Assembly: GCF_920984665.1 (NCBI RefSeq)
Contig: NZ_CAKLBP010000003.1
Coordinates: 316,960-380,959 of the forward strand
Reading direction: 5' to 3'
From: Pedobacter sp. Leaf170
GTDB taxonomy: Bacteria > Bacteroidota > Bacteroidia > Sphingobacteriales > Sphingobacteriaceae
Length of the DNA stretch: 64,000 nt
Part shown: one piece after another, positions 54,642-63,774 of the stretch
Position numbering within the stretch: the first letter of the stretch is position 1
How the letters are laid out: each line of letters begins with the position of its first letter
Translations under genes and position numbers: made by a program
Notes under the pieces: model-generated
Database searches by the model: none
Seen by the model: only the letters and a program-made list of their open reading frames with translations
What the model was told of the DNA's origin: nothing

Positions 54642-55793
54642 TTAAGTTAATTCAAACTCTCTATTAATCTCCTGCGTATCAAATCCAAGTTTTGGCGCAG
54701 GTTTTGCCGCAAATAACTTTTCATTATCCAAACGAATCGGACTTACAGTTGTGTTTATTTTTTTTCCGTTGCTTAATTCTAAATCTTGTTCAATCTGCAA
54801 ATTTTTATAAGTGCTTAAAGATGTTGCCGTTTGATAATTTAGAACTTCGGCGCACCAAATGCCATTACTTTCCAAAAGGTTAACCCAAATTTTAGTTTCT
54901 TTTTGTTTGAATGTTGCCGCCAAACGAATAATTAATTTATCGCGATTATCGAAGGCTGAGCCGGCTTCGACATATAAATCATCGATATTGCAATTTATAA
55001 TGGCACAAATATTTGGCAGATTACCCATGGCCATTGCAATATAGCCATCTTTGGTTTCATACATCCCGTAAGGTGCGCTTAAATAGGCATGTGCACTACC
55101 TTTCGCCCCGCTTCTATCAGGTAATTTTCCACCATCATTTAAATATGTGGTAATAACCTCAAACTGAACATCTAAAATCGATTCCAACAAACTTACCTCA
55201 ACCAAAACGCTTTTATTCGTTTTTGCCCGCTTGATTAAGGCCGCCATAATACCTTGCGCCAAATGGTTTCCGCACATAATATCAGAAACTGACAAACCGA
55301 ATGGCACCGGACCGTCGGTATCTAATCCGGATAGAAATGTTAAACCCGAAACGGCCTGAACCAACAAATCCTGACCAGGTTTATTTCGCCATGGACCTTC
55401 ATTACCGTAACCGGTTACTACGCCGTACACGATTTTTGGATTTATGGCTTGAACATTTGCGTAATCTAAACCAATTTTTTCCATCACACCCGGACGGAAA
55501 TTATGCGTCATTACATCAGCTTTGCTTATAAGTTTCTTTAATTTTTCTAAATCTTCCGGATTTTTTAAATCGGCAGCATAACTTTCTTTATTACGGTTAA
55601 TGGTATGAAAAAGCAAGCTATCTTCCTCTACAAAAAGATTTTTGATGGATAATTGTCTGCAGGCGTCGCCACTGTTTGGTCGCTCGATTTTAATTACACG
55701 GGCACCTAAATCAGCCAGTTTTAAGCCAGCCGATGGCCCTGCCAAAAACTGACAAAACTCTAAAACCAAAAGTCCTTCTAATGGTCTGTTCAT
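54642..55793 (-). CDS. Class III CoA-transferase (CaiB/BaiF family), copy 2
   Basis: A 383 aa paralogue of the CoA-transferase at 53156-54319; the two align over their full lengths by eye. The catalytic Asp is in 'PFGLSVSDIMCGNHLAQG'; 'GPSAGLKLADLGARVIKIE' and 'NPGQDLLVQAVSGLT'-type ('KPGQDLLVQAVSGLTFLSG') segments are conserved. Its ATG overlaps the stop of the upstream solute-binding-like gene by 4 nt, mirroring the arrangement of copy 1 with its own partner. Confidence 0.9.
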   Translation of the reverse strand: MNRPLEGLLVLEFCQFLAGPSAGLKLADLGARVIKIERPNSGDACRQLSIKNLFVEEDSLLFHTINRNKESYAADLKNPEDLEKLKKLISKADVMTHNFRPGVMEKIGLDYANVQAINPKIVYGVVTGYGNEGPWRNKPGQDLLVQAVSGLTFLSGLDTDGPVPFGLSVSDIMCGNHLAQGIMAALIKRAKTNKSVLVEVSLLESILDVQFEVITTYLNDGGKLPDRSGAKGSAHAYLSAPYGMYETKDGYIAMAMGNLPNICAIINCNIDDLYVEAGSAFDNRDKLIIRLAATFKQKETKIWVNLLESNGIWCAEVLNYQTATSLSTYKNLQIEQDLELSNGKKINTTVSPIRLDNEKLFAAKPAPKLGFDTQEINREFELT

Positions 55794-56950
55794 GATAAAA
55801 CTAAAGTTTTAGATTTTTGGAATAGCTCATTCATTTTTGATAGAACCTGAATTTCATCGCCACCATTCATTAAATAATCGCGAACAACATCGCCTGCGTG
55901 GTCTTGAAAATACATAGAACCATGGTAACGTGGGCGAAGGAAAGCACGTTGCAGTGCCGGTAAAGTATTTGCAAAATAATTTTGGCTCTGGCGATTTACC
56001 TCTTCATTTTGCCAGGCGGCTAAATGACCGGGCTGACCGCCATTTTCATAAAACAATGTAGCCTGACAAGTTGGAGAACCTACAAATTCTACATATTTGG
56101 CTGCAATTTCTAAATCTTCGCATTTGGATGAAATGGCCAAACCTGTTCCACCTAAGGTGCTTCGCAGATTTGTTTTTCCATCTAAGGATATCATATCGTG
56201 GAAATGCAAAGTTTTACGGGCGTAACCATTTCTAGAATAATTGGAATAGCCATAAGCAAACGGGCAATAAGCAATTTCATCGCTCTGCGTCATCGCTTCA
56301 TAAACCTGTATTGGGTTTCGGTTGAAATTTGCTTTATCCATTTTTGAAGCTAACTCACGATACATTTGTAATGCTTTAACCCCAGTTTCAGTCGAAACCA
56401 CTTGTTCATCATTTTGACAAGGGTCTTCGCCCGAAGAACAGCAAAGCGTGTAAAAGTTCATTAAAACATCTATCGGAATACCAGCAAAAGCCATTAAGCC
56501 TTTATTTGCAAGTGCTAATAAATCATCAAATGATTTAGGCAATTGCAGGCCTTTTTCGGCAAAAATATCTGGTCGCGATGCGGCTACAGGCGTTGCCGCA
56601 TCAATTGGCAAAGCCCATAAGTGCGTATCATAAAAGTAACTTTCATATGATTGACCAACAGAATTTTGCTCCTGGTCATTTAAATATTCATCCGATAGGT
56701 AAAAATCTAAAGGAACAATTGATTTTGTTTTTGCAGCAAAACCAGCCCAAGGATGGTCGATAACCAGCAAATCAAATCGCTCTGCTAATTCCTGAATTGA
56801 AAAATCTGCAAATTGCTGCAAACTTCTTTTTTCCCAAGTGATGTTCACATTCGGATTGAGTTCAGAAAATCGCTGTGCCGTTGCAACCATAGGCAAAAGT
56901 CCGCGGCTGTGGTTCCAGGTTATTCCTTTTAAATTTATCGTCTTCTCCAC
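55790..56950 (-). CDS. Solute-binding-protein fold without signal peptide, second copy
   Basis: A 386 aa protein distantly similar to sugar-binding proteins of ABC importers ('FSELNPNVNITWEKRSLQQF', 'VAASRPDIFAEKGLQLPKS', 'AKYVEFVGSPTCQATLFYENGG'). It starts with GTG at 56950; an in-frame TAA lies about 40 nt upstream with no ATG between, so no signal peptide can be encoded. It overlaps the CoA-transferase by 4 nt. It may bind the acid or CoA ester in the cytoplasm, or have acquired an enzymatic role; function unknown. Confidence 0.78.
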   Translation of the reverse strand: MEKTINLKGITWNHSRGLLPMVATAQRFSELNPNVNITWEKRSLQQFADFSIQELAERFDLLVIDHPWAGFAAKTKSIVPLDFYLSDEYLNDQEQNSVGQSYESYFYDTHLWALPIDAATPVAASRPDIFAEKGLQLPKSFDDLLALANKGLMAFAGIPIDVLMNFYTLCCSSGEDPCQNDEQVVSTETGVKALQMYRELASKMDKANFNRNPIQVYEAMTQSDEIAYCPFAYGYSNYSRNGYARKTLHFHDMISLDGKTNLRSTLGGTGLAISSKCEDLEIAAKYVEFVGSPTCQATLFYENGGQPGHLAAWQNEEVNRQSQNYFANTLPALQRAFLRPRYHGSMYFQDHAGDVVRDYLMNGGDEIQVLSKMNELFQKSKTLVLS

Positions 56951-57029
56951 TTTATTTACTCTATTTATATTTATTAAACCGCTAACTTAAGCCAACGGCA
57001 ATGAATGCTATTAATTTTTACGCTCATCA

Positions 57030-59708
57030 TCATTTAGTACAGTTAATTGTGATTGATGAGGAAGCTAAGCCATTTGATGTAGCAGTTAATTTGATTGCAC
57101 CGCTTTTTTCTGTTGATTGAAGAATAGCTAAGCATAAACCGTGAAATGCCTTGCGGTAATTCGCTTTAAAAGGCTCTAAACTAGCCTGAAAGCCATTATC
57201 TACGCCAGCGATAAAACCAACGCCCTCTACTTTAAAATCAACAAGATTATCGGCATTTGGCACAACATTCCCATCAGCATCTAAAATGCGAACGGTTATG
57301 AAAGATAAATCTACGCCATCAGCTTTAATATTCTTTCTATCGGCAATTAATTCGATTTTAGCCGCAGCACCGGCTGTTTTTATTTCACGCACTAAAACTT
57401 CCTTACCAGCTTTCCTGGATACTGCTTTCAGTGTTCCAGGCTCGTATTTTACATCCCATTTTACATGTAAATCTTCGCCTTGTTTTGATTTTTTTCCTAA
57501 TGATTTCCCGTTGAGGTACAATTCAACTTCATCTGCATTATTATAGTAGGCCCAAACCTCAACAGGTTTACCTTGCTCCCTTTCTGCTTGTCCGAATGGC
57601 AGGTTCCAATGTGGTAAAATATGTAAAACTGGTTTGTTAGTCCACTCGCTTTGGTACATGTAATATGAATCCTTGGGGAAACCGGCTAAATCGACTATCC
57701 CAAAATACGAGCTTCTTGCCGGCCAAGGATACGGCAATGGCTCGCCTAAATAATCAAAACCCGTCCAAACAAACAAACCCGAAACATGGTCGTATTTTTT
57801 AGCTGCCGCCCATGTTTCTTCATGAGTAGAGCCCCAATAAGCTGAAACATTATCGTATGATGATGCAGACCATTCTTTATTGCCTTCAACAAACTTTGTT
57901 TTGCCATCTCTTGGCCAGCGACGAATTGTATCGGCTGTATCATAAAAACCTCTGGTTTCTAAAGCCGATGTAGTTTCTGTTGCTAAAAATTTAACGTCAG
58001 GATAGTTTTTAGGGAAATCAGAATATTTTTTGTGATTATAATTTAAGCCATAAATATCTAAGGCTTTCGCCTGATAAATAAAATTTTTGGCAGAATCGGT
58101 TTCAGTTAAAGCCGAAATTACCGGGCGAGTGGTATCTAAATTTTTTACAATGCCAACCAATTTTTTTGTAAGTGCAATGCCTGTGCTATCAAACTGTTCG
58201 CGAATTTCGTTTCCGATACTCCAAAGAATAATTGATGGATGATTTCTATCGCGAAGCACCATGTCTTCCAAATCACGTTTATGCCATTCCTGAAAATTCA
58301 AATGGTAGTCGTTTTTGTTTTTCTTTTTTGCCCACATGTCAAAAGCTTCATCCATAACAAGAAAACCCATTTTATCACATAAATCTAAAAACTCAGGTGC
58401 TGGTGGGTTATGTGCTGTGCGGATAGCATTAACACCCATTTCTTTCATAATTTCTAATTGGCGTTCCATTGCACGAACATTAACCGCGGCGCCTAATGCA
58501 CCTAAATCGTGATGCAAACAAACGCCCAAAATTTTCATCGGTTTTCCATTTAAAGAGAAGCCTTTTTGCACATCGAAGTTGAAAGAACGTATACCAAATT
58601 TGGTTTCGTAAGCATCAATTACTTTACCGTTTTGCAGAATTTGAGTAACTAATTTGTACTGATAAGGATTTTCTACCGACCAGAGGAGTGGATTTTTTAA
58701 ATCGAATAATTTGGTAAATACATTTTCTTCATTGCCTAATTTTTTAACCTTGAAAGTTGTATTGTTTACTAATTTACCGTTGGGGTCATATATCTTCTCA
58801 ATCACATCAGCTGACTGAATCTTTCCCGTTTTATTTATAATCTTTGTTTTTATTTCAACAATAGCATGAGGATCTGGATAATGTACATCTTTTGCGTCTG
58901 CTTTAACAAAATCAGCTCTTACAAAAGTTCCCCAATGTGCAACCGCAATTTTAGCTGTAGAAGTTAACCAAACATTTCTGTAAATACCCGAACCTGAATA
59001 CCACCGGGAATCTGGTTGTAAAGCATTATCAACTTTAACAGCAATAATATTTTTTCCTGCTTTTAGGTATTTACTGATATCGTAAGAAAAAGAAATATAA
59101 CCATAAGGGCGTTTGCCTAAATACTTGCCGTTAATCCAAACTTCCGAATTTTTATAAACGCCATCAAATTCGATGGTAATTAACCTGTTTTGGAAATTTG
59201 CAGGAGCTGTAAACTCTTTTCTATACCAACCAATTCCTGTAGGTAAACCACCACCTTCTGGTTTTGCAGGGTTTTTTTCATCGAATTTTCCTTCAATGCT
59301 CCAATCATGCGGTAAAGTTAACTTTCGCCATTTGGCATCGATAAAAGCAGGAGATTTTGCACCAGGTTCATCGCCCAAAAAGAATTTCCAATCTTTGTTA
59401 AAGCTGGTTCTGGTGCGAGGTTCTGGAGTAGATTGCTTCGTCGTTCCTCCTCGCAATGACGATAAAGGAAGCGTTATTTCAAGGCTGGATTTATTACTAA
59501 TTTCATTAAATGGCTTTACTGAGGGGGTCGTCATTTCGACCGTAGTGGAGAAATCTTTTCCGTTTGTTGTTAAACTACGTTCAAAGATTTCTCCATTCCG
59601 CTGCGCTTCAGTCGAAATGACGAAACCAGAAGCCTCGCAATTACTTGATGCTAAAAACACCAAAAGAATCAAACCAAAAATCCTATGTTTAAATTCGAGC
59701 ATCTTCAT
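57030..59708 (-). CDS. GH2 family beta-galactosidase-like enzyme with repeat-derived N-terminal segment
   Basis: An 892 aa secreted GH2 enzyme: signal peptide about 1-27, then residues about 29-93 that translate two intergenic repeats (SLRGGTTKQS and STEAQRNGEI..FSTTVEMT). Then come a sugar-binding domain (from 'TSFNKDWKFFLGDEPG'), an Ig-like domain and a TIM barrel with acid/base Glu in 'IILWSIGNEIREQF'; the nucleophile is probably in 'KFLATETTSAL'. DUF4982-type domains end the protein ('YYNNADEVELYLNGKSLGKK'). It releases beta-galactose or beta-glucuronate-type sugars. It follows the GH43-like gene by 6 bp. Confidence 0.88.
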   Translation of the reverse strand: MKMLEFKHRIFGLILLVFLASSNCEASGFVISTEAQRNGEIFERSLTTNGKDFSTTVEMTTPSVKPFNEISNKSSLEITLPLSSLRGGTTKQSTPEPRTRTSFNKDWKFFLGDEPGAKSPAFIDAKWRKLTLPHDWSIEGKFDEKNPAKPEGGGLPTGIGWYRKEFTAPANFQNRLITIEFDGVYKNSEVWINGKYLGKRPYGYISFSYDISKYLKAGKNIIAVKVDNALQPDSRWYSGSGIYRNVWLTSTAKIAVAHWGTFVRADFVKADAKDVHYPDPHAIVEIKTKIINKTGKIQSADVIEKIYDPNGKLVNNTTFKVKKLGNEENVFTKLFDLKNPLLWSVENPYQYKLVTQILQNGKVIDAYETKFGIRSFNFDVQKGFSLNGKPMKILGVCLHHDLGALGAAVNVRAMERQLEIMKEMGVNAIRTAHNPPAPEFLDLCDKMGFLVMDEAFDMWAKKKNKNDYHLNFQEWHKRDLEDMVLRDRNHPSIILWSIGNEIREQFDSTGIALTKKLVGIVKNLDTTRPVISALTETDSAKNFIYQAKALDIYGLNYNHKKYSDFPKNYPDVKFLATETTSALETRGFYDTADTIRRWPRDGKTKFVEGNKEWSASSYDNVSAYWGSTHEETWAAAKKYDHVSGLFVWTGFDYLGEPLPYPWPARSSYFGIVDLAGFPKDSYYMYQSEWTNKPVLHILPHWNLPFGQAEREQGKPVEVWAYYNNADEVELYLNGKSLGKKSKQGEDLHVKWDVKYEPGTLKAVSRKAGKEVLVREIKTAGAAAKIELIADRKNIKADGVDLSFITVRILDADGNVVPNADNLVDFKVEGVGFIAGVDNGFQASLEPFKANYRKAFHGLCLAILQSTEKSGAIKLTATSNGLASSSITINCTK
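59431..59622. repeat. Palindromic repeats lying inside the GH2 coding sequence
   Basis: 59529-59622 is a complete palindrome (CGTCATTTCGACCGTAGTGG ... CAGTCGAAATGACG), and 59431-59462 is one arm of the GTCATTGCGAGG family in its GGAGGAACGACG form. Both keep the frame open and are translated between signal peptide and mature enzyme. The same sequences occur outside genes at 656-690, 836-866 and 8167-8198. Confidence 0.88.
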
Positions 59709-59714
59709 TTCTAA

Positions 59715-60815
59715 TTATTGAACAAAATTCACTTTACTTTTACCTAAATCTTTTGATGTTGCAACTGCAATACCACGTTGGTCTTGCTTATTTACCGCAC
59801 AATAGAAATGATAAACCACACCTTTATATTTTAAAACGAAAGATTTATGTGCATACAATTCATCATATTTTTCGGATGATTCTATTAAATTATCTCCAGT
59901 CCAATCTGTCCAGTTTACTAAATCTTTTGAAACCGCAAAGCGATTAAAAGAGCCTTTTCTGTCTTCCCAAAATGCGCCGAAGTAAAACATCACAAAGTGA
60001 TTACCGATTTGCTGAATCACGCCATCGCCAGTTATGCCTACCGGATGATGAACCATAGGATTTTTATTAAATCGTTTCCAATTTATCATATCATCAGAAA
60101 CAGCCATACCAATCCGCTCGTACCAACGCGTTTTTTTGTTATTTGCCAACGAATCGCCAACCGCATTATAATACATTACAAAGCGATGCCCGGTTAACTT
60201 TTTCTTATCTTCTATTACTGTGCTTTTAAAAAGCTTATTTCTGTTTTCCCACCAGCGAACATCTTTGTCCAATGAGCTTAAAACAGGCTTATCCAATCTG
60301 CTCCATTCCTGTACTACTGATGGATGTTGAGTTGCATAAGCCATACCAATTGATAATGGTTCTACTTCGTAACCTTTTTCTTTTCCGCCAAAATACGACA
60401 TCCAATATTTTCCATTGAACGATTTTGCTGCGTAGCTTCCACCCCATTTCGTATCTAAAAGCGCATTGTAACCTGCTTTTTGATTATCATCCCATTTACC
60501 GGAATCTTCGAACGACATGATTTTACCAAGATTTTGCCAGTTTAATAAATCACTGCTTTTTGCCATCCAGGTTTCGTAACCGCGACCGCTAAAAATCAGG
60601 TAAGTCATGTACCAATCTTTGCCCTTTCTAAAAACAGTTGGGCAATCCATTTTATGGTCTTTATCGGCAGGAACCATTACCAAACCATATTTACAAGGCG
60701 TTTTTACTTCCTGATAAATCTTTTCCATTGTTTCTGCAGAAACTGGATTAGTTTTTTGAGCCTGCAAATTAACAGCACAAAACAGTAGAAATATGATCAT
60801 ATTAATCCTATTCAT
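59715..60815 (-). CDS. GH43/GH117-like five-bladed propeller glycosidase
   Basis: A 366 aa secreted protein, signal peptide about 1-19. Repeated blade motifs 'DCPTVFRKGKDWYMTYLIFSG', 'KSSDLLNWQNLGKIM' (split for length), 'GGSYAAKSFNGKYWMSYFGG' and 'AVSKDLVNWTDW' mark a beta-propeller glycosidase of the GH43/117 type. The Asp after 'HKM' in blade 1 is a candidate catalytic base. Subfamily and substrate (arabinose, galactose or anhydrogalactose type) cannot be fixed. Its ATG overlaps the GH78 stop by 8 nt. Confidence 0.75.
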   Translation of the reverse strand: MNRINMIIFLLFCAVNLQAQKTNPVSAETMEKIYQEVKTPCKYGLVMVPADKDHKMDCPTVFRKGKDWYMTYLIFSGRGYETWMAKSSDLLNWQNLGKIMSFEDSGKWDDNQKAGYNALLDTKWGGSYAAKSFNGKYWMSYFGGKEKGYEVEPLSIGMAYATQHPSVVQEWSRLDKPVLSSLDKDVRWWENRNKLFKSTVIEDKKKLTGHRFVMYYNAVGDSLANNKKTRWYERIGMAVSDDMINWKRFNKNPMVHHPVGITGDGVIQQIGNHFVMFYFGAFWEDRKGSFNRFAVSKDLVNWTDWTGDNLIESSEKYDELYAHKSFVLKYKGVVYHFYCAVNKQDQRGIAVATSKDLGKSKVNFVQ

Positions 60816-63567
60816 TTGTGCATATAAATTTGTAATGGCCAGAACCTATTGTAACTTTTACTTTAACGTTTTCGGCACTTAAAACATTCATCTTTGGGTT
60901 AAGCTCATCGGTTATGGTTTGTTTTGTTTTACCCGGAAAATAAACATCAGCCTTAGTGTTTACCGGAATATTCAACTCCAACGTAAAGTTTTTATCCGTT
61001 TTTTTCCATGAGGAAGATATCTTTCCATAGGGAGAATCGTAACTAACATCCGCAGCTTTTAAATCGCCGACAACTTCAGGCTCAATTTTAATGTGTTTAA
61101 AAGCAATGGAATTTTCAGTCTGACGAATGCCACCTAAACCACTGTATAGCCATTCCATTAAATGGCCAAGCATAAAATGATTATTTGAAACTGTTGGCAA
61201 AGCCGCCCAGCTTTCGGTAAGTGCGGTTGCGCCTTTAGCAATTTGCATTCCATAACCCGGTACATCCGAGCGGCTATTCATATCAAAAATCACGTCAGAT
61301 TTTCCTGTGTCTTCCAGCACACGCAGCACATAGCGGTAACCGATATCGCCGGCCGTTAAACTATTTTTTCTATCTCTAATATCCTTAACCAGATTATCAA
61401 TAACGGCGTTTTTATCTGCACTTTCTACCAAACCCATATAAACTGCCATAGCATTTGCAGCCTGCGAACCGGTTGCATATTGTTTAGTTTTAGCATCGAA
61501 AAATTTATTATTAAATGATTTTCTTACCTCAACAGCCAAATTTGAATAAGCATTTTCATCCGCTTTTTTATCTAAAATTGCAGCTATCTTTTCAAGGATT
61601 TTTAAATCATAATAATAAATGGCTGTTCCGGTAACGCCCATTGGTGTTAGTTGTGAAACGCCCGGAGGGTTTGGCCCTAAATCATACCAATCACCCAAAC
61701 CTTGAGATAAAATATGATTATCAGCTTTAGTGGCAAGATAGTTAATGTAACCTTGCATCATTGGATAATAATCAACTAATGCTTGCTTATCGCCATACCA
61801 TTGATACAAATACCATGGCAACAAAATGCCGCTGCTTCCCCATTCAGGCGAATCGCGAAACATTCCTCCACCCCAATCAAATTTCACATATTCAGGCGCA
61901 ATTTCAGGAATTAAGCCATCTGGTAATTGCGAATTTTTCATATCCTGCAATGCCTTTTTGAAAAGTGGAGCAGCATTATAATTGTAACCAACAGAGTTGC
62001 CCATTAAATGTAATTGCTCTAACCAACCCAGTTTTTCACGGTGCGGACAATCGGTAAAAACACTCATCATGTTGCTTTTAATCGACCAATCAATCAGCTT
62101 AAAAGTTTTGTTAAATAAATCATTAGAAGATGAGAATTGGCCAACTTGCGCCGCAGCATTTCTAACATGCAAGGCTTTCAAATCTTCGATAACGGCTTTG
62201 CCGGATGAATTTTCTTTTCCCGTGGGTGTGCCGCCTTTAACTTGCAAATATCTAAATCCAGTATAAAAAAACTTAGGCTGCCAAATTTCGACACCCTCAC
62301 CTTTCAAGATGTAAGTGAAGTAAGACGGCCCACCGATATTTTTCTGCGTAACCGAACCATCTTCTTTTAATAATTCAGCAGGTGTAATACGAACGGTATC
62401 ACCTTTTTTGCCACGAACTTTCAATTCTATTATAGATGATGAATTTTGTCTCATGTCATAAACCCATTCGCCATTGGCAACCGGAGTAGTTTTTAGAGCA
62501 GCCGTATATTCAAAAACTTTTACAGGTTCTTCTTTTTGAGCATTTAATTTAGGTCCATCAACTATTAAGGCTGATTTCCAATTTCTATCATCAAAACCAG
62601 CTAAATTCCAACCCTTTTGCTCAAGGTTTGCATTATAATCTTCACCACCATAAATACTCGAAAAAACTACAGGCGATTTATCCGTTTTCCAGCTCTGGTT
62701 ACTGACGATGTTTTCCGTTGTTGCATCAGCATATTCTACCAAAACCCTGCAAATCATTTTCGGGAAGCCGTAAGCAACTTTTAATTTTCTATATCTATCT
62801 TTTACCGGCGGAACATAATGAAAACCATTCCCAAGCATTACGCCAATGGCATTATCGCCCGTTTTTATTTGCTTTGTGATATCATAAGTTACGTACAAAG
62901 CTTCCTTATCATATTTAGTCCAGCCTGGTGCAAGAAAATCATCATCAACTTTTTGGCCGTTTAAGCTCATTTCGAAATGCCCTAAACCGGAAATAAAAGC
63001 AGTTGCTTTTTTTATGGTTTTGTTAACTGCAAATCTTTTGCGAAACATGGGCAAAATATTGTTTGAATCAAACTTATCTTTCTTACCATCCGTTGGCAAT
63101 ATATTCACATTGCTATCGGCAAGCTTCTCGTAAGCTATCCATTTTGCGCCTTTCCAATCGGCAACATTTAATAAACCCATTTGCCAAAAGGCAGTTTTAC
63201 TCCAGCTGGATTGATTTCCCTTGTTATCCCAAACCCGAACTTTCCAATAGTATGTTTTTGTTGATGAAAGTTTTGCGCCTTTATATTGTATTTGAATAGA
63301 TTTTGATGAATTTACCTTTTTAGTATCCCAAACATCACCCATATTCTTATCTAAATTACTGGCGCTATTTGAAACCAGAATCTGATAAGCCGTTTGCGTT
63401 ACATTCTGTTTTGATGATGTTAATTTCCAGCTTAATGTTGGCGAAACTAAATCAATCCCGATAGGATTTTTACGATAACTGCATTGAACTTCAGCAATAT
63501 TTATATCTTGCCCAAACAGCGAAATGCTTATTAAAAACAGACAAGAAAAAATTGCGATTTTACTCAT
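60808..63567 (-). CDS. GH78 alpha-L-rhamnosidase
   Basis: A 919 aa secreted enzyme with signal peptide 1-20. The N-terminal fibronectin-like domain 'CSYRKNPIGIDLVSPTLSWK' and lectin-like domain 'FISGLGHFEMSLNGQKVDDD' are followed by the (alpha/alpha)6 catalytic barrel with 'FTDCPHREKLGWLEQLHLMG', which carries the GH78 acid residues, and 'ALTESWAALPTVSNNHFMLG'. It removes terminal alpha-L-rhamnose. First gene after SusD on this strand, overlapping the GH43-like gene. Confidence 0.94.
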   Translation of the reverse strand: MSKIAIFSCLFLISISLFGQDINIAEVQCSYRKNPIGIDLVSPTLSWKLTSSKQNVTQTAYQILVSNSASNLDKNMGDVWDTKKVNSSKSIQIQYKGAKLSSTKTYYWKVRVWDNKGNQSSWSKTAFWQMGLLNVADWKGAKWIAYEKLADSNVNILPTDGKKDKFDSNNILPMFRKRFAVNKTIKKATAFISGLGHFEMSLNGQKVDDDFLAPGWTKYDKEALYVTYDITKQIKTGDNAIGVMLGNGFHYVPPVKDRYRKLKVAYGFPKMICRVLVEYADATTENIVSNQSWKTDKSPVVFSSIYGGEDYNANLEQKGWNLAGFDDRNWKSALIVDGPKLNAQKEEPVKVFEYTAALKTTPVANGEWVYDMRQNSSSIIELKVRGKKGDTVRITPAELLKEDGSVTQKNIGGPSYFTYILKGEGVEIWQPKFFYTGFRYLQVKGGTPTGKENSSGKAVIEDLKALHVRNAAAQVGQFSSSNDLFNKTFKLIDWSIKSNMMSVFTDCPHREKLGWLEQLHLMGNSVGYNYNAAPLFKKALQDMKNSQLPDGLIPEIAPEYVKFDWGGGMFRDSPEWGSSGILLPWYLYQWYGDKQALVDYYPMMQGYINYLATKADNHILSQGLGDWYDLGPNPPGVSQLTPMGVTGTAIYYYDLKILEKIAAILDKKADENAYSNLAVEVRKSFNNKFFDAKTKQYATGSQAANAMAVYMGLVESADKNAVIDNLVKDIRDRKNSLTAGDIGYRYVLRVLEDTGKSDVIFDMNSRSDVPGYGMQIAKGATALTESWAALPTVSNNHFMLGHLMEWLYSGLGGIRQTENSIAFKHIKIEPEVVGDLKAADVSYDSPYGKISSSWKKTDKNFTLELNIPVNTKADVYFPGKTKQTITDELNPKMNVLSAENVKVKVTIGSGHYKFICTNE

Positions 63568-63680
63568 TAAATTTCTACACCGTTAGTGATGCTTGTTTAG
63601 GTTCATAATTTGGTTAATATTTAGATTGAAAAAAATCAATTTTAGGATGTTCAATTTAAATAAACAACCTTCAATCAATT

Positions 63681-63688
63681 CAAATATA
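63681..63688 (-). promoter_or_regulatory. Candidate -7 box upstream of GH78
   Basis: TATATTTG on the minus strand fits TAnnTTTG. A TTTG at 63712-63715 lies 23 nt upstream, slightly longer than usual. It would give a transcript starting about 105 nt before the GH78 ATG, allowing the glycosidase genes to be expressed separately from susCD. Confidence 0.45.
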
Positions 63689-63742
63689 AATTATTTTTTT
63701 AAATATGAACACAAACTAACTCTAATAAAACTGTAAAATAAC

Positions 63743-63763
63743 TGTAGCGTAATACGCGCTACA
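63743..63763 (-). terminator. Possible terminator after the SusD gene
   Basis: TGTAGCG (63743-63749) and CGCTACA (63757-63763) form a 7-bp stem with a 7-nt loop, about 10 bp after the SusD stop. The T-run that follows on the minus strand is broken (AGTTATTTTAC), so termination is likely to be weak. Confidence 0.5.
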
Positions 63764-63774
63764 ATTATTTATTT

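Noticed and set aside
51925..56950. Interpretation as an ABC sugar importer
   Set aside because: The two binding-fold proteins have no signal peptide or lipobox, and there is no permease or ATPase gene in the neighbourhood.
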